DNA of 64,000 nucleotides, taken from Gracilaria caudata (taxonomy: Eukaryota > Rhodophyta > Florideophyceae > Gracilariales > Gracilariaceae). The stretch is from contig JASCIV010000009.1 in assembly GCA_030374735.1 (NCBI GenBank), positions 23,932-87,931 on the forward strand, written 5' to 3'. Both the position numbers and the translations under genes were made by a program. Below, piece by piece: positions 54,860 to 64,000 of this stretch (its first letter is position 1; the number at the start of each line of letters is the position of its first letter). Under the pieces are notes generated by a model, which did not search any database, was not told the DNA's origin, and worked only from the letters and a program-made list of their open reading frames with translations.

Positions 54860-56065
54860 ATGGTTCCATCACAAGCTGAAAATGGAGGGGAAGCTGACCT
54901 AGGAGCAATCCGTACCCAACTAGAGTACTACTTCTCGGACTCTAATCTACCAAGGGACAAGTTTCTGCGAGCGAAAACAGAGGAGAACGAAAAAGGCTAC
55001 GTTTCAATACCCATTTTACTTTCGTTTAAACGAATGCAATCTCTCGGAGCAAATGTGCAGAATGTCATTCAAGCAGTAAGCGGCTCTACTCTCATTGGAC
55101 TCGACAAGGCACATACAAGTATAAGGCGACTTCTGCCGCTTCCTGAAGAGGATCTTTTTCCTCAGCGCGCTTTATTCGTCAAGGGCTGGACTCCAGGAAG
55201 TCCTGAGCCAACATTGGAGTACTTCAAGGAGCTGTTTGCCCCTTCTGGAAATGTCCTCTCGGTTAGAGTTCGACGATGGAAGGACGAAACTGGAAGGCAC
55301 TTCAAAGGGTCAGTATTTGTAGAAATGGAAAGCCCAGAAGCAGTGGAAAGGGTGCAGGCTGAAGAATATACCATCACTGTCAAAGATGATAGTGGATACG
55401 ACGTCGAGAAACAGCTGTTGGTGCTCCCGGTGGACGAATACTTCTCGAAGAAGCAAAAGGAAAGGGAGGAATATTTGCAACGCAAAAAGCAGGAGCGTGC
55501 GAAGAACCCAAAAAGAGGTAGAGACGGGTCCAGGGCAGTAGCTAAGGGCGAAGCCACAACGCCAGACGAGAAAAGAGAGTTTAAGCTTGACGATAAAACG
55601 AACGATCCCGAAACGAAATGTAAGCCTGAGCCAAAGACAAATGGAAGTATGAAAGATGAGACAGATCGCAAGATCACTCCAGGTCTTGTTCTCAAATTTG
55701 AAGGTTTCGGCGCGGACATCTCTCGAGAAGATATCCGTGAGGCCTTCGAGCCTCACGGAGAGATTGCGTGGGTAGATTTTCGAATTGGTGATTCTGAAGG
55801 TCACATCCGCTTTTCCAATGAAGGGGCCGCGAAGGTCGCATGCGAAGCAATGCAAAAGGTTAGGACGGAGTTCGGCGGCAAAGTGCCCACTTTTTCAGTC
55901 CTAGAAGGTGAGGCGGAAGAGCTCTATTGGAAGCATGTCTGGGAGCAGAAGGCAGCGAGCTTCAGAAATTCTAAGAAGCGACGCCGCGAACATGGTCGAA
56001 GTGGCAGGGGAAACAAGAGGTTCCGTTCAGGAAGAGGAAGGTCTGGTCCTCGAAGAGGTTCGTAA
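54860..56065 (+). CDS. LA: La protein (La motif, two RRMs)
   Basis: 401 aa, single exon. La binds the 3' UUU-OH of new RNA polymerase III transcripts, protecting pre-tRNAs in the nucleus. The La motif covers residues about 12-95 (IRTQLEYYFSDSNLPRDKFL; KGYVSIPILLSFKRMQSL). RRM1 spans about 103-190 (RALFVKGWTPG; GSVFVEMESPEAVERV). A basic linker follows, then the second, xRRM-like domain at about 273-345 (LVLKFEGFGADISREDIREAF; GHIRFSNEGAAKVACEAM). The tail from about 365 is Arg/Gly-rich (GRSGRGNKRFRSGRGR) and can serve as nuclear signal and RNA contact. Length matches metazoan La (about 400). LARP7 is a less likely alternative. Confidence 0.94.
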   Translation: MVPSQAENGGEADLGAIRTQLEYYFSDSNLPRDKFLRAKTEENEKGYVSIPILLSFKRMQSLGANVQNVIQAVSGSTLIGLDKAHTSIRRLLPLPEEDLFPQRALFVKGWTPGSPEPTLEYFKELFAPSGNVLSVRVRRWKDETGRHFKGSVFVEMESPEAVERVQAEEYTITVKDDSGYDVEKQLLVLPVDEYFSKKQKEREEYLQRKKQERAKNPKRGRDGSRAVAKGEATTPDEKREFKLDDKTNDPETKCKPEPKTNGSMKDETDRKITPGLVLKFEGFGADISREDIREAFEPHGEIAWVDFRIGDSEGHIRFSNEGAAKVACEAMQKVRTEFGGKVPTFSVLEGEAEELYWKHVWEQKAASFRNSKKRRREHGRSGRGNKRFRSGRGRSGPRRGS

Positions 56066-57012
56066 CTTATTCTCCGAAAGGCGCAACCATGGTCTAGCCC
56101 GAAAAAAAAACCTGCTTCAAACACCGCTAGCAAAGGAGAGAGAGACGGTTCCATGTAGATGGGAATGTGAGTATCTAATCCAGTCGATGCGTTGGAACCT
56201 TACGTTTGAACAAACGCCGTACACGGTTAGCTCTACGTTTTCGTTTCTGGACAGACAATGTATCGGTTAGGAATTATCCTCCTATCCTACAATTCATTTG
56301 CTGTTTATTTTGCAGGTTGACAAAGGAAGCCTCTTGCTAAGTTTATTCCGTGCCATCGCACAGAACAGCGTCGCACCTCCCGTGCAAGAGAGAGATGTAT
56401 GTGTGCGTGTACTGAATGCAGCATTTGAGCACTATCCATCAGCATTTGTAGGGGATGTGCAAGTATGATATCTAACTGCGCATTACAAGGTTACACTTGC
56501 CTTCCAGCCTGGTGAGAGCCGGACACAAGAGGCTGGTTACCCGAATTCGAGGTTATCATAACAGAGAATTTCATTTCCTCTTGCATAGAGTTCAGATTCG
56601 CTTTCCTCTCGTACTATACATTCTTACTCATCTCTGACCGCAAGAATTTACATAACCGACCGCAGGTTGATGAAAGTTCATATTATGTACAAGGAGAGTC
56701 GGGTACGCAAGTGCAATTTCTTGGCGGCTGCACTTGTTCGCTGAAAATCATTTGGATGAGTCCTGGCTTTAAGGAGAGAGGCGCCTCTCCTTGTTTCCCC
56801 GACATGTTTTGTACTCGTTGAGTTACATGAAGTCTATCAAACTGGTGGCTCCGAAACAGTATAAATACCGCCCCAGCGAACCCAAAAACTGTTGTGCTGT
56901 TCTCCCCATCGCCTACAACTGCCCCCCCCTCCCCCCCATCTGCAACGTTTTTCTCATCGCTCTTCGACTATCTTATCTGTTTCCTTTTGTCACTGCCCTT
57001 TGTTGATACAAG
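56066..57012. other. Spacer La/BAR with TATA promoter
   Basis: No gene seen. The right end has the BAR-gene TATA box and a C-rich, pyrimidine-rich leader (about 56905-56980). Confidence 0.55.
56860..56867 (+). promoter_or_regulatory. TATA box of BAR gene
   Basis: TATAAATA, 153 nt upstream of the ATG, followed by a pyrimidine-rich leader. Strongest core promoter match on this part of the plus strand. Confidence 0.6.
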
Positions 57013-57864
57013 ATGATGCACAAAATCAAGAAGGCGACTGTCCGTGACAAGACTGCGGACAACGCTGAATTTGCTGACTACAGGAATCGACTTGAACGTT
57101 TGGGTGCCTATCTCCAAGCTTCTTCGGCAGCATTGAACGAATCTGAAAGGGCTTGGAAGGAAGTTTGCAACCGTCAGAAGGTGTTTGCGGAGGCATTTGC
57201 GAACAGCTACCCGGATAAAGATGAAGTTAGGGATTTTGGTAAGCAATCGGCTCAGGCATCCCAGGCATTGGTGAAGGAATTCGTACTGAAGACTGAAGGT
57301 TCTACTGCACCGCACTGGGCGGTAGACGCTGTTGTCCAAGACTACTTGACTGAAATCGCCGGTATCTCCGCAGAGTACAAACCTATTACTGATGCTAAGA
57401 CTGAAGTCGTTCTATACACGAAGAAAGTTGATGACCTTCAGAATGCTAAAAAGCCTGATGAGGTTAAGATTGCGCGCAACATTGAGAAATTAGAGGAGGC
57501 TAAGAAGTCTTATGAAGATATCCTTGATCGTGTGGTTGACAGGATGAAGGAAGTTTACAACAAGCGTCAAGTAGCATTGAAAGCTACTTACGTGGCCTAC
57601 TGGAGTTCTCAGCTGCGTGCTTTCAATCTTTTGGACACGTCTTTGGAATCGACTCGTGAGTTTGTCGAGGGCTCTGTGGATTCATTGTCTGCGATTCAGA
57701 TCAAGAGTATGACAACCGAGGATGTATCTAAATTCCTTGAAACTAATACCACTCCCAGTTCGTCGCCTAAGACTGCGAAGACTGCAGGAGCTAAGGAAGT
57801 GCCAACTTCTCCTGTGGAGGATGCTACGGAGACACCAACAGAGGTGCCGGCTGCTGCCATCTAG
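57013..57864 (+). CDS. BAR-domain membrane-curvature protein
   Basis: 283 aa, single exon. The N-terminus (MMHKIKKATVRDKTADNAEFADYRNRLERLGAYL) and the long, charged, three-helix pattern over residues 5-235 match classical BAR domains, which dimerise into a crescent and bend or sense membranes in endocytosis and trafficking. The last 45 residues are Thr/Pro/Ala-rich and disordered (TTPSSSPKTAKTAGAKEVPTSP). No SH3 or PH domain follows, so it is a stand-alone BAR protein, unlike amphiphysin. Basic residues near the N-terminus could form an amphipathic helix. The specific orthologue is not identified. Confidence 0.85.
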   Translation: MMHKIKKATVRDKTADNAEFADYRNRLERLGAYLQASSAALNESERAWKEVCNRQKVFAEAFANSYPDKDEVRDFGKQSAQASQALVKEFVLKTEGSTAPHWAVDAVVQDYLTEIAGISAEYKPITDAKTEVVLYTKKVDDLQNAKKPDEVKIARNIEKLEEAKKSYEDILDRVVDRMKEVYNKRQVALKATYVAYWSSQLRAFNLLDTSLESTREFVEGSVDSLSAIQIKSMTTEDVSKFLETNTTPSSSPKTAKTAGAKEVPTSPVEDATETPTEVPAAAI

Positions 57865-59390
57865 ACTTGTTAAGGTATTGCTTGAATAGGTTTTACGCAA
57901 ATGTGGAAGTTTTATAGATCAGTTGTCACAAATTTTAGGTTACAGAGGTTGGTCTCTCGTGTTGCGAGCATGGCATAAACGCCTCTCTACTAGTGAAAGA
58001 CTCATTGCTTGTGTGCTGATCTTTTTGCAGTCGCGTCTGGATCCTCTTGCCCAAAGTACTTTTTCCTTATTGTGGACAACAGTTTTTTAACACAATAGTG
58101 TATGGAAACTTCAAATGAAGCTTTCTATCCTCAGAGAGGCCAACCCAGCGTACCAGATGCGTCATTAAACGAGTAGATCACCGTGGAGGCACCATCAAGT
58201 TTGGCTGCCGAATATTGTATTGTCCCTGAACGTAACGTTATCGGAAAAAAACGCACCGCGATGATTACCATGATCATGATGAGAACAATCTCACAGTGGG
58301 GTCGGTAAAAAGTTAGGTAGATTACGTTGAAGAAACAAATGCGAGGTAATTTTACAAGGAAGACAGCCGGAAAGATCTTTCCCCATAGTTATCTGTTGGG
58401 GGGGAAATCTGGAGATATGGGCATCACCCATGGGAACGAAAACATATCCAGCCTTGATTTAACACGAAGAGAATGAGGCTGACACAATAGAACGGCGTTT
58501 ATGAAAGCGCACAGGAATACTGTCGAAAGGCAGGTTGATCTGAGATATCACGCCAGATGTGAGCCAACACGATGGATGAATTTCAGAAGGGTTGCGGCTG
58601 CGCATGTATCGGGACACCTCCCACGAAATGCACAACCTGCGGCTCGAGAACCACGAAAGTGGCACTAAAGTATCGCGTACAAGCGCTGCAACTAAGAAAC
58701 AAACAGCGCTTGCGGGCAGCAACAAATCGCGTCGCAGCGTACGAGATGAAGCCCGATTACGGCGACCATCCACGACCATCCACAGCCACCCATGCAAATG
58801 CATGCTGCAACCGCCCAACAAAATATCGCGCACCGCTTCACGACAGCCGCCGCCATTCGCGCACCACAGCCGCGCATGATGGCCGCAACGCCGCCGATAT
58901 TTTGCGCAATGTTGCGCGTCGTGAAACAATCCGTCACCGTTCGTTCCGCATATCACGCGGATTTTGGCAGTACACGTGGGCGGAGGTGCGCTTCGAGAGC
59001 TGCTTTTTGGTGGTGGCGTGTCCCCAATTGGCAGCACTGCGTGCGGACTGCAGGCGGCCTGCCGCTCGTCGCTGTTTTTTTGCTTTGCCGGCAGTTGGCT
59101 TGAGATATGTGCTCTTTTCCAGCTCGCAGCTATCTCATAGCATTGCCGCACGCCCCTCGCTACGTCAGTTTCTGTCCCACAGCCGCCTCTTCTGCGCGTG
59201 CTTCGTCGTTGGTGAGTCCTTCTATCTCGCTCAGTCTGTTTGCTGAACGCACTTCTCCGTCGCTCGTTCGTCGCCAGCGACGTTTGCTGTGCATTTGCTC
59301 CGAAAACACAATCTCAGTCTAAGCCACCTTCCTCCTGTCGTGTGTTCGTTAATAGTTCTTCCATCGTCACTGCAACACATCCAGTTCGCC
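57865..59390. other. Spacer BAR/MgtC-like, GC-rich at right
   Basis: Contains dispersed repeat copy 4 (58068-58150). From about 58570 to 59300 it is GC-rich with long chance frames on both strands (58572-59246 plus, 58459-59151 minus); these lack domains and are taken as promoter composition, not genes. Confidence 0.5.
58068..58150 (+). repeat. Dispersed repeat, copy 4
   Basis: CTTATTGTGGACAACAG at its left end is identical over most bases to copies 2 and 3; the right part (AAGCTTTCTATCC, CAGAGAGGCCAA) is diverged and lacks the central AATTACTAAGC block. Confidence 0.6.
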
Positions 59391-60323
59391 ATGAAGCAAA
59401 CAGCCTTTCTACCCACCCTGCCGCTCCTGCGAACCTCCAAGCTCAATCTTAATCCCTCGCGAGCTACGCCTCTGCACCTTACACCCAGCTCATCCTCGTT
59501 GAACACGCCTACCTGTTCGCTCAGCTCTCACCTTCGACAAGCTGCCCTCGCCTGTGCTGCGGTTGGTCTCACAATGCTCCCGCTGCGCACAATGGCCACT
59601 ACCGTGAACGTTAACCCTACACCAGATTCGCCTATTTTCGTTTCAAAAGCCAGTTCCGACCGATTGTCCACCTCTCTTGCCGTTGTCGGTGTTGCAAAAT
59701 CCCCTATTCATGACTATTCTCTTTCTTCTGAATATACCAATCCAATCCAATCGGAAGACCCGATTGAAGAAGCCCGTCAGGAACTCGCTCTCGCCACTCG
59801 TCTTATCACTGCTGTGATGTTGGGTGCTATTGTTGGAGTCGAAAGAAGCGCCACCGCACTCAACCTTGGCGTGCGATCCGTAACGCTTATTTCGCTTTCA
59901 TCGGCGGTGGCCAGCGTCATGGCTGCAGGTATGGAAGTGATCCCACCCACATTTCTAGCCTATCCTTCCTTGACCGTTGCGCTTCCTTCCATTACAGCCG
60001 GACTATTTGTTTATGTCGCTGCTAAACTCCGACGTCCACGCCCATACAATGCAGGTGCCATGAGCTGCATTGTTTCCCTGTGCGTTGCGATGGGAACTGC
60101 TTGTGGTACCGGCATGTCTCTCATGACCGTCCTATCGTGTTTGGCTGCCGTTTATGTTATGCGACGAAAGTATACTTCTCCGCTTTTGCGGCAAAGGGTT
60201 ACAGTGGCTGCGAGAACTATGAGGGCTGATATTGTTGCTCCGCGTGAAACGTATGCAGAAGTGACTGGATCCTCCTCAGGTGCATATTCAACATCGCGAC
60301 GGGCCGAAGGTGTTGACGGATAG
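59391..60323 (+). CDS. MgtC/SapB-like membrane protein 1, plastid-targeted
   Basis: 310 aa from the ATG at 59391. The membrane part opens with ELALATRLITAVMLGAIVGVERSATALNLGVRSVTLISLSSAVASVMAAGM, the first half of the MgtC/SapB fold (family consensus GxxIGxER...xGxRTxxLV). Later segments are hydrophobic, but the usual GxLGAGxI block is not recognisable, so the second half is divergent. The first roughly 65 residues (MKQTAFLPTLPLLRTSKLNLNPSR...) form a transit peptide with early AF. The bacterial family is known for magnesium-limitation and acid-survival membrane proteins; the plastid role is unknown. In-frame codons upstream (59289) are leader. A second MgtC-like gene lies 2.5 kb downstream in the same orientation. 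Confidence 0.8.
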   Translation: MKQTAFLPTLPLLRTSKLNLNPSRATPLHLTPSSSSLNTPTCSLSSHLRQAALACAAVGLTMLPLRTMATTVNVNPTPDSPIFVSKASSDRLSTSLAVVGVAKSPIHDYSLSSEYTNPIQSEDPIEEARQELALATRLITAVMLGAIVGVERSATALNLGVRSVTLISLSSAVASVMAAGMEVIPPTFLAYPSLTVALPSITAGLFVYVAAKLRRPRPYNAGAMSCIVSLCVAMGTACGTGMSLMTVLSCLAAVYVMRRKYTSPLLRQRVTVAARTMRADIVAPRETYAEVTGSSSGAYSTSRRAEGVDG

Positions 60324-62785
60324 AAGAAACACGCCTCAATCTGATGCTCTACGCCACACCCTTGCGTGCGTGGTTGTGTTGTACAAACTTGTGTAAATAT
60401 ATGAGTAACCCCATGTCTTCGGTTTTCGACAGAATTGTTGCATTACTCACGCCGGGGGTGGGTTGCTTCTGCACGTGGATTCTCGCGAGTGATGTTCCTC
60501 ATTATGATATTGAGCGGTGAGATGACTACTGAATAATGTATGCCTTTGAAGGCACAGAAATGAAGGGGGGTTTTAAACCCTACAAGGGACCCGGGGTGTA
60601 ACATTACATTTGCTAACAAGGTATTCTTCGCAATATGTTTCCCGAAAGGACCATGAACCAAATCCAAGTAAGCGTAGCTGGCGGTTTTGCACTGCTGAAA
60701 CGCACGGGTAATCAGAGAAGCTTTGTTACCTGTAGTTGTTTCTCAAGGCATGCTTTTATCTCGCAAGTTTGAATTCATACTCGTAAATGCTTCGAAAGCT
60801 GTTAATGTTACCGAACATGTGCAGCACGTGAGCAGCGAGCCAAGAGGCGGAACGCGTTCACATGCATGTCTCGGCAACAAGGATCATCCATCTCTCGCTG
60901 TTGAACCAGCTCATGTGGACATGTGCGTCTTGAGGAAGGTTAGTTCAGATCCTTGCAGCCTTGTGATAGCAGCGGTGCCTCGCCAGTTCCTTTTCCACAG
61001 TGCTCATGTAATCCGAGCTGATAGACAGGAGCTGTCCTGGAGGATGTCACCACAACTTGATTTCAAAGCGTGTTTCAATCTTGACCCATGAGTGGCATTT
61101 AGAACTGTTACCTGACAAGCTTTCCCTGTAATCCGGTAAGCCGAAAGCCGTCCGAACACCGGCACTACTTTCTGGAAAACCCCGTGATGTCATGCATTGT
61201 CGAGAGAAAATGGACGAGTGGAAACTCTGCTACACTCTGATGTCAATTGCAAGCCAGTTTGGGAAGGAGAACGTATTGTCGGTTGTTCTCAAAAGACGAG
61301 AACGAGTCGTCTTCTTGGAACCACACGCCTCAATTCAGTGACGGCTCTCCTCGAAGGCAATACGGAAGTCGTGCTGTCCAGCCACGGATCCCGCTGTCGT
61401 CGTCATGTCTTCCTTTGTAGCATTTCCATATTGATTACAGAGATGGAAAAGGGAAGTGTTGACACCAAAACATCTCATTTCTTGCTCCTTTTCGGCGTCA
61501 TCCGCAGCATGCAGGACAAGTTGTAGATGGTAGTGATTGTGCGGTGATCGTCTGGCTTTCGAAGACTTTTACAGTTAATATTCTCAGCTCAAAGCTTGGT
61601 TTATATGAGGCTCCTCAATTTTCAGCACCTGTAGCAACGAAAAATTCACATAGAAGTGTGACATCCACGAGGATCTTCGTCGACCCAATTCTTTTCCATC
61701 GCACTTGTACATGGGTGGAATTCTTTCGTCTTGGAGGGTTGCAACTTACTGGTCGACCTTCCCGACACAGAATCCTCTCAGTTTGCAGACTGGCTCGAAA
61801 AAGAACAGAACGAGACATGTTAAAGTCTCAGATCGAAACAAAGAGAGTGTAATCCGCATTGAGAGACTTGAGGTGCTAGCTATTGCACGGTTAGCCCGAG
61901 ATGAGCCGTCTTGGCGTTGAAACAAGAATCAAGCCTGACCCATATCAATTATGAGACTCCTAATTCAGGATTTTTTTGTCTTCATGCTATCAGAGAGCGA
62001 TTGTGACACCTTTATAAACCTGAAAGAGCTCGTTCGCAACGGTTGTGGAGAGTGCTGGATGGAAGGTTGTCTTCCACTCATATCTCAATCTCGTGCAATC
62101 CAGCTCTACGGGTAGCTTCTTTTTCTTCTTTTTAGCATGCTACAGAACTCAAGAAAGATTCGCAGCGGAATTCGTGCCTGGCGCAGTACTGCACTCGTCT
62201 GCTGATGTAGAAGGGGCCGTCGCCTCGATCATCCGTTCTAGCGGAAGAAGAAATTCGTGGGGTTAAAAGATCTGCTTCGTGAGCTGAGGGCTTAAGACAT
62301 TTGTTTCGGCCGCTGCGACAGTTGGCAGATATTCATTGGAGCATGAAGGATCTATGGGCCATTTAAATTGGCGACTGTCCCGGAAGCTCAGTTGTAGCCA
62401 ATCACAACGCCCTAAGCAACTGCAGCATGATACTGTACTCGAATAAACGAGCAGAATACGCATCGTTGAACTGTGAAGTGACATTTTTCTCCGACAATCT
62501 GCAGAGCAGAGCAGAGCTCGTTCCGACCGTCCGGGAGGTGCTGACTGTGTCTTCACCGCGCGAGAGTTGGTCGCCTCTTTTCAGCGCCACACCATATTTC
62601 TTCGTCCAGCGAGATATGCGTGCTTCGGTTCAAACGTCGTCGAGCGCGTCTTTCTTCTTGGCGTTTGTCGCGCAAGATCCATTTTAACACAGCCTCATTT
62701 CGCACAGCGCCATCGCGCTAATCTCGCGCGCTCTCATACTGCATACTCATACTTGTTCATATATACCTCCTTCACACTCCCTACA
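60324..62785. other. Long spacer between the two MgtC-like genes
   Basis: 2.46 kb with no supported gene. Several 60-122-codon frames on the plus strand lack domain content. The frame upstream of the second MgtC-like start is open from 62567 but lacks targeting character. A TATATA word lies at about 62760. Confidence 0.55.
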
Positions 62786-63907
62786 ATGGTTTCGATGCGA
62801 GTCACGAATGGTGCTACTTACGGGTTCGGAATACCTCCCATCTCAATCGCACCGCAGCTGATCCTGAACATTCGACAGACAACCACGGCCACGTTGGCCG
62901 CAATCGCTCTAGCCGTCAGCAAATCTCACAAATCCGTGGCATGGAGAGTATATCAAGCGCAAGCACCCATTCAAAGCTGTATCACACGCACCACAAGACC
63001 GCGACATAGCTGCATCTGCACCGCACCCGTAGTCGTGTTCGACAAAGACTACCAAATGCCAATGTTTTCAACATGGAACACATCATCCGAAGGCGAGCAG
63101 ACCCAAGAAGTGCCGCCGGAAAACAAATTGCAACAGGTGAGATTTCCAAAACCACTTCGACCTCATAACGTTCTACAACGAGGTTCTTCACTCTCATCGA
63201 CGCGAAACCTGATAAGCGAGCTTCGAATCCTGGCCAGATTGCTGGTGGCGCTGGTAGTAGGCGGTGTGATCGGCATGGAAAGAAGGGCAGCAAACAGTCT
63301 AGCGGGCGTGAGAACGTTCAGTCTGGTGAGTCTTGGGGCGGCTTTGTTCATGTCTACTGCGCTTATAGCATTTCCTAATTCGGATCCCGCTCGAGTTGCA
63401 GCGGCGATTTCGTCGAGCGTTGGGTTTCTTGGCGCCGGTGCTATGCACAAGAATGCAAAGCATTCTAAAGGTCTTACTACGGCTTCTTCAGTATGGCTCG
63501 CGGCGGCTCTTGGCGTTGCGGCGGCGTCTGGAATGTTTTTGTTGTCGTTTACGGGTGCGATTTCGACCGTGTTGATTGCGCGGTACGCGAGGTTTGACTC
63601 TTCACTTCAGCTGATCCGGGGAGATCCTACCGCCGTTTTCAGTAAACGAGAAGACGAGGAGGACGAGGAGGACGAGGAGGACGAGGAGGACGAGGAGGAG
63701 GAAGAGGAGGAAGAGGAGGAACGGGATGGGGACGGACAGCTGTTTGATTCAAGAAGCAACGGGAGCGTGCGTCACTTTGACGTGTTGGAGGCGAGCTCGA
63801 GCACAGACTTTGACGCTCGTTCGCAGCGCGGACGGCAAGCAGACAGCGACAGAGACAGCGGCGGCGGCGGCGATGGCGGCGACGCGAAGGACGCGAAGGA
63901 GGACTGA
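62786..63907 (+). CDS. MgtC/SapB-like membrane protein 2, plastid-targeted, acidic tail
   Basis: 373 aa from the ATG at 62786. Residues about 135-275 give a complete MgtC core: ELRILARLLVALVVGGVIGMERRA, AGVRTFSLVSLGAALFMSTALIAF, ARVAAAISSSVGFLGAGAMHK, KGLTTASSVWLAAALGVAAASG. All conserved blocks are present, unlike gene 1. An N-terminal region of about 125 residues, opening MVSMRVTNGATYGFGIPPIS, looks like a long transit peptide. The C-terminal 85 residues are extremely acidic, then Asp/Gly/Arg-rich. The acidic run is coded by five 9-bp repeats and related codons (63653-63721). Such a tail could bind divalent cations, which is inference. Confidence 0.85.
   Translation: MVSMRVTNGATYGFGIPPISIAPQLILNIRQTTTATLAAIALAVSKSHKSVAWRVYQAQAPIQSCITRTTRPRHSCICTAPVVVFDKDYQMPMFSTWNTSSEGEQTQEVPPENKLQQVRFPKPLRPHNVLQRGSSLSSTRNLISELRILARLLVALVVGGVIGMERRAANSLAGVRTFSLVSLGAALFMSTALIAFPNSDPARVAAAISSSVGFLGAGAMHKNAKHSKGLTTASSVWLAAALGVAAASGMFLLSFTGAISTVLIARYARFDSSLQLIRGDPTAVFSKREDEEDEEDEEDEEDEEEEEEEEEERDGDGQLFDSRSNGSVRHFDVLEASSSTDFDARSQRGRQADSDRDSGGGGDGGDAKDAKED
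63653..63697 (+). repeat. 9-bp tandem repeat coding acidic run
   Basis: Five perfect copies of GACGAGGAG, followed by GAG/GAA codons to about 63721. Encodes Asp-Glu-Glu repeats in the second MgtC-like protein. Confidence 0.95.
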
Positions 63908-64000
63908 GCACTGCGCAAGCTGGGTATCAAGTACTTAACCCTTGCGCGAAAAAGGATTATCCCTTGGCGATGTGTGCAGTTTTTTTCGGGGGGGGGGGGG

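Noticed and set aside
58459..59246. Long overlapping frames on both strands (230 and 224 codons)
   Set aside because: GC-rich promoter composition explains them; neither has domain content and they overlap each other.
60723..61091. 122-codon plus-strand frame in the MgtC spacer
   Set aside because: No domain, no signal, and coding character is weak.

Overview
The window looks like nuclear DNA of a eukaryote with a primary plastid, most likely a unicellular or simple red alga (Rhodophyta). The gene set is eukaryotic: APC2, EED, DBR1, CSN6, ELP2, RPB6, La and a BAR protein. At least seven products look plastid-targeted: ribosomal protein L10, glutamyl endopeptidase, the NTT-type ATP/ADP translocase, hydroxymethylbilane synthase, a hexose-6-phosphate epimerase and two MgtC-like membrane proteins. 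Their N-termini carry no ER signal peptide, which argues against a secondary plastid. They share an early phenylalanine (AFVP, AFMP, AFLP and similar), a trait known from red algal and glaucophyte transit peptides. No species call is made.

Genes are compact and intron-poor. Six GT-AG introns of 75 to 160 nt could be placed by hand, in four genes: EED, RPB6 and two secreted-protein genes. Strand alternates often, giving divergent and convergent pairs (DBR1/GEP, CSN6/OTUD6-like, ELP2/ERG26-like, DBP7/RPB6, epimerase/La).

Layout. 1-2368: no gene seen. 2.4-7.1 kb: APC2, an Rpp38-like protein with tandem repeats, plastid L10. 8.6-16.4 kb: EED, DBR1, plastid glutamyl endopeptidase. 16.5-17.5 kb: a possibly broken gene. 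18.4-20.3 kb: plastid ATP/ADP translocase in a GC-rich island. 20.3-22.8 kb: spacer with a long hairpin and CT tracts. 22.8-29.6 kb: Myb/TRF-like protein, CSN6, OTU deubiquitinase, a disordered protein. 29.6-31.2 kb: spacer with three copies of one palindrome. 31.2-35.1 kb: 5-oxoprolinase. 36.2-42.4 kb: three paralogous secreted cysteine-rich genes of no family I recognise, mixed with dispersed repeats. 44.1-57.9 kb: HMBS, ELP2, an ERG26-like dehydrogenase, DBP7-type helicase, RPB6, epimerase, La, BAR protein. 59.4-63.9 kb: two MgtC/SapB-like plastid proteins in tandem.

Most genes are housekeeping and do not form one pathway. The most novel content is the secreted cysteine-rich cluster, whose three members have non-shared intron positions, and the intergenic repeat landscape: a roughly 100-bp dispersed family, GTAC motifs, three identical-arm palindromes and a 32-bp-arm hairpin. 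All similarity calls are from reading the sequence by eye; no database search was run.
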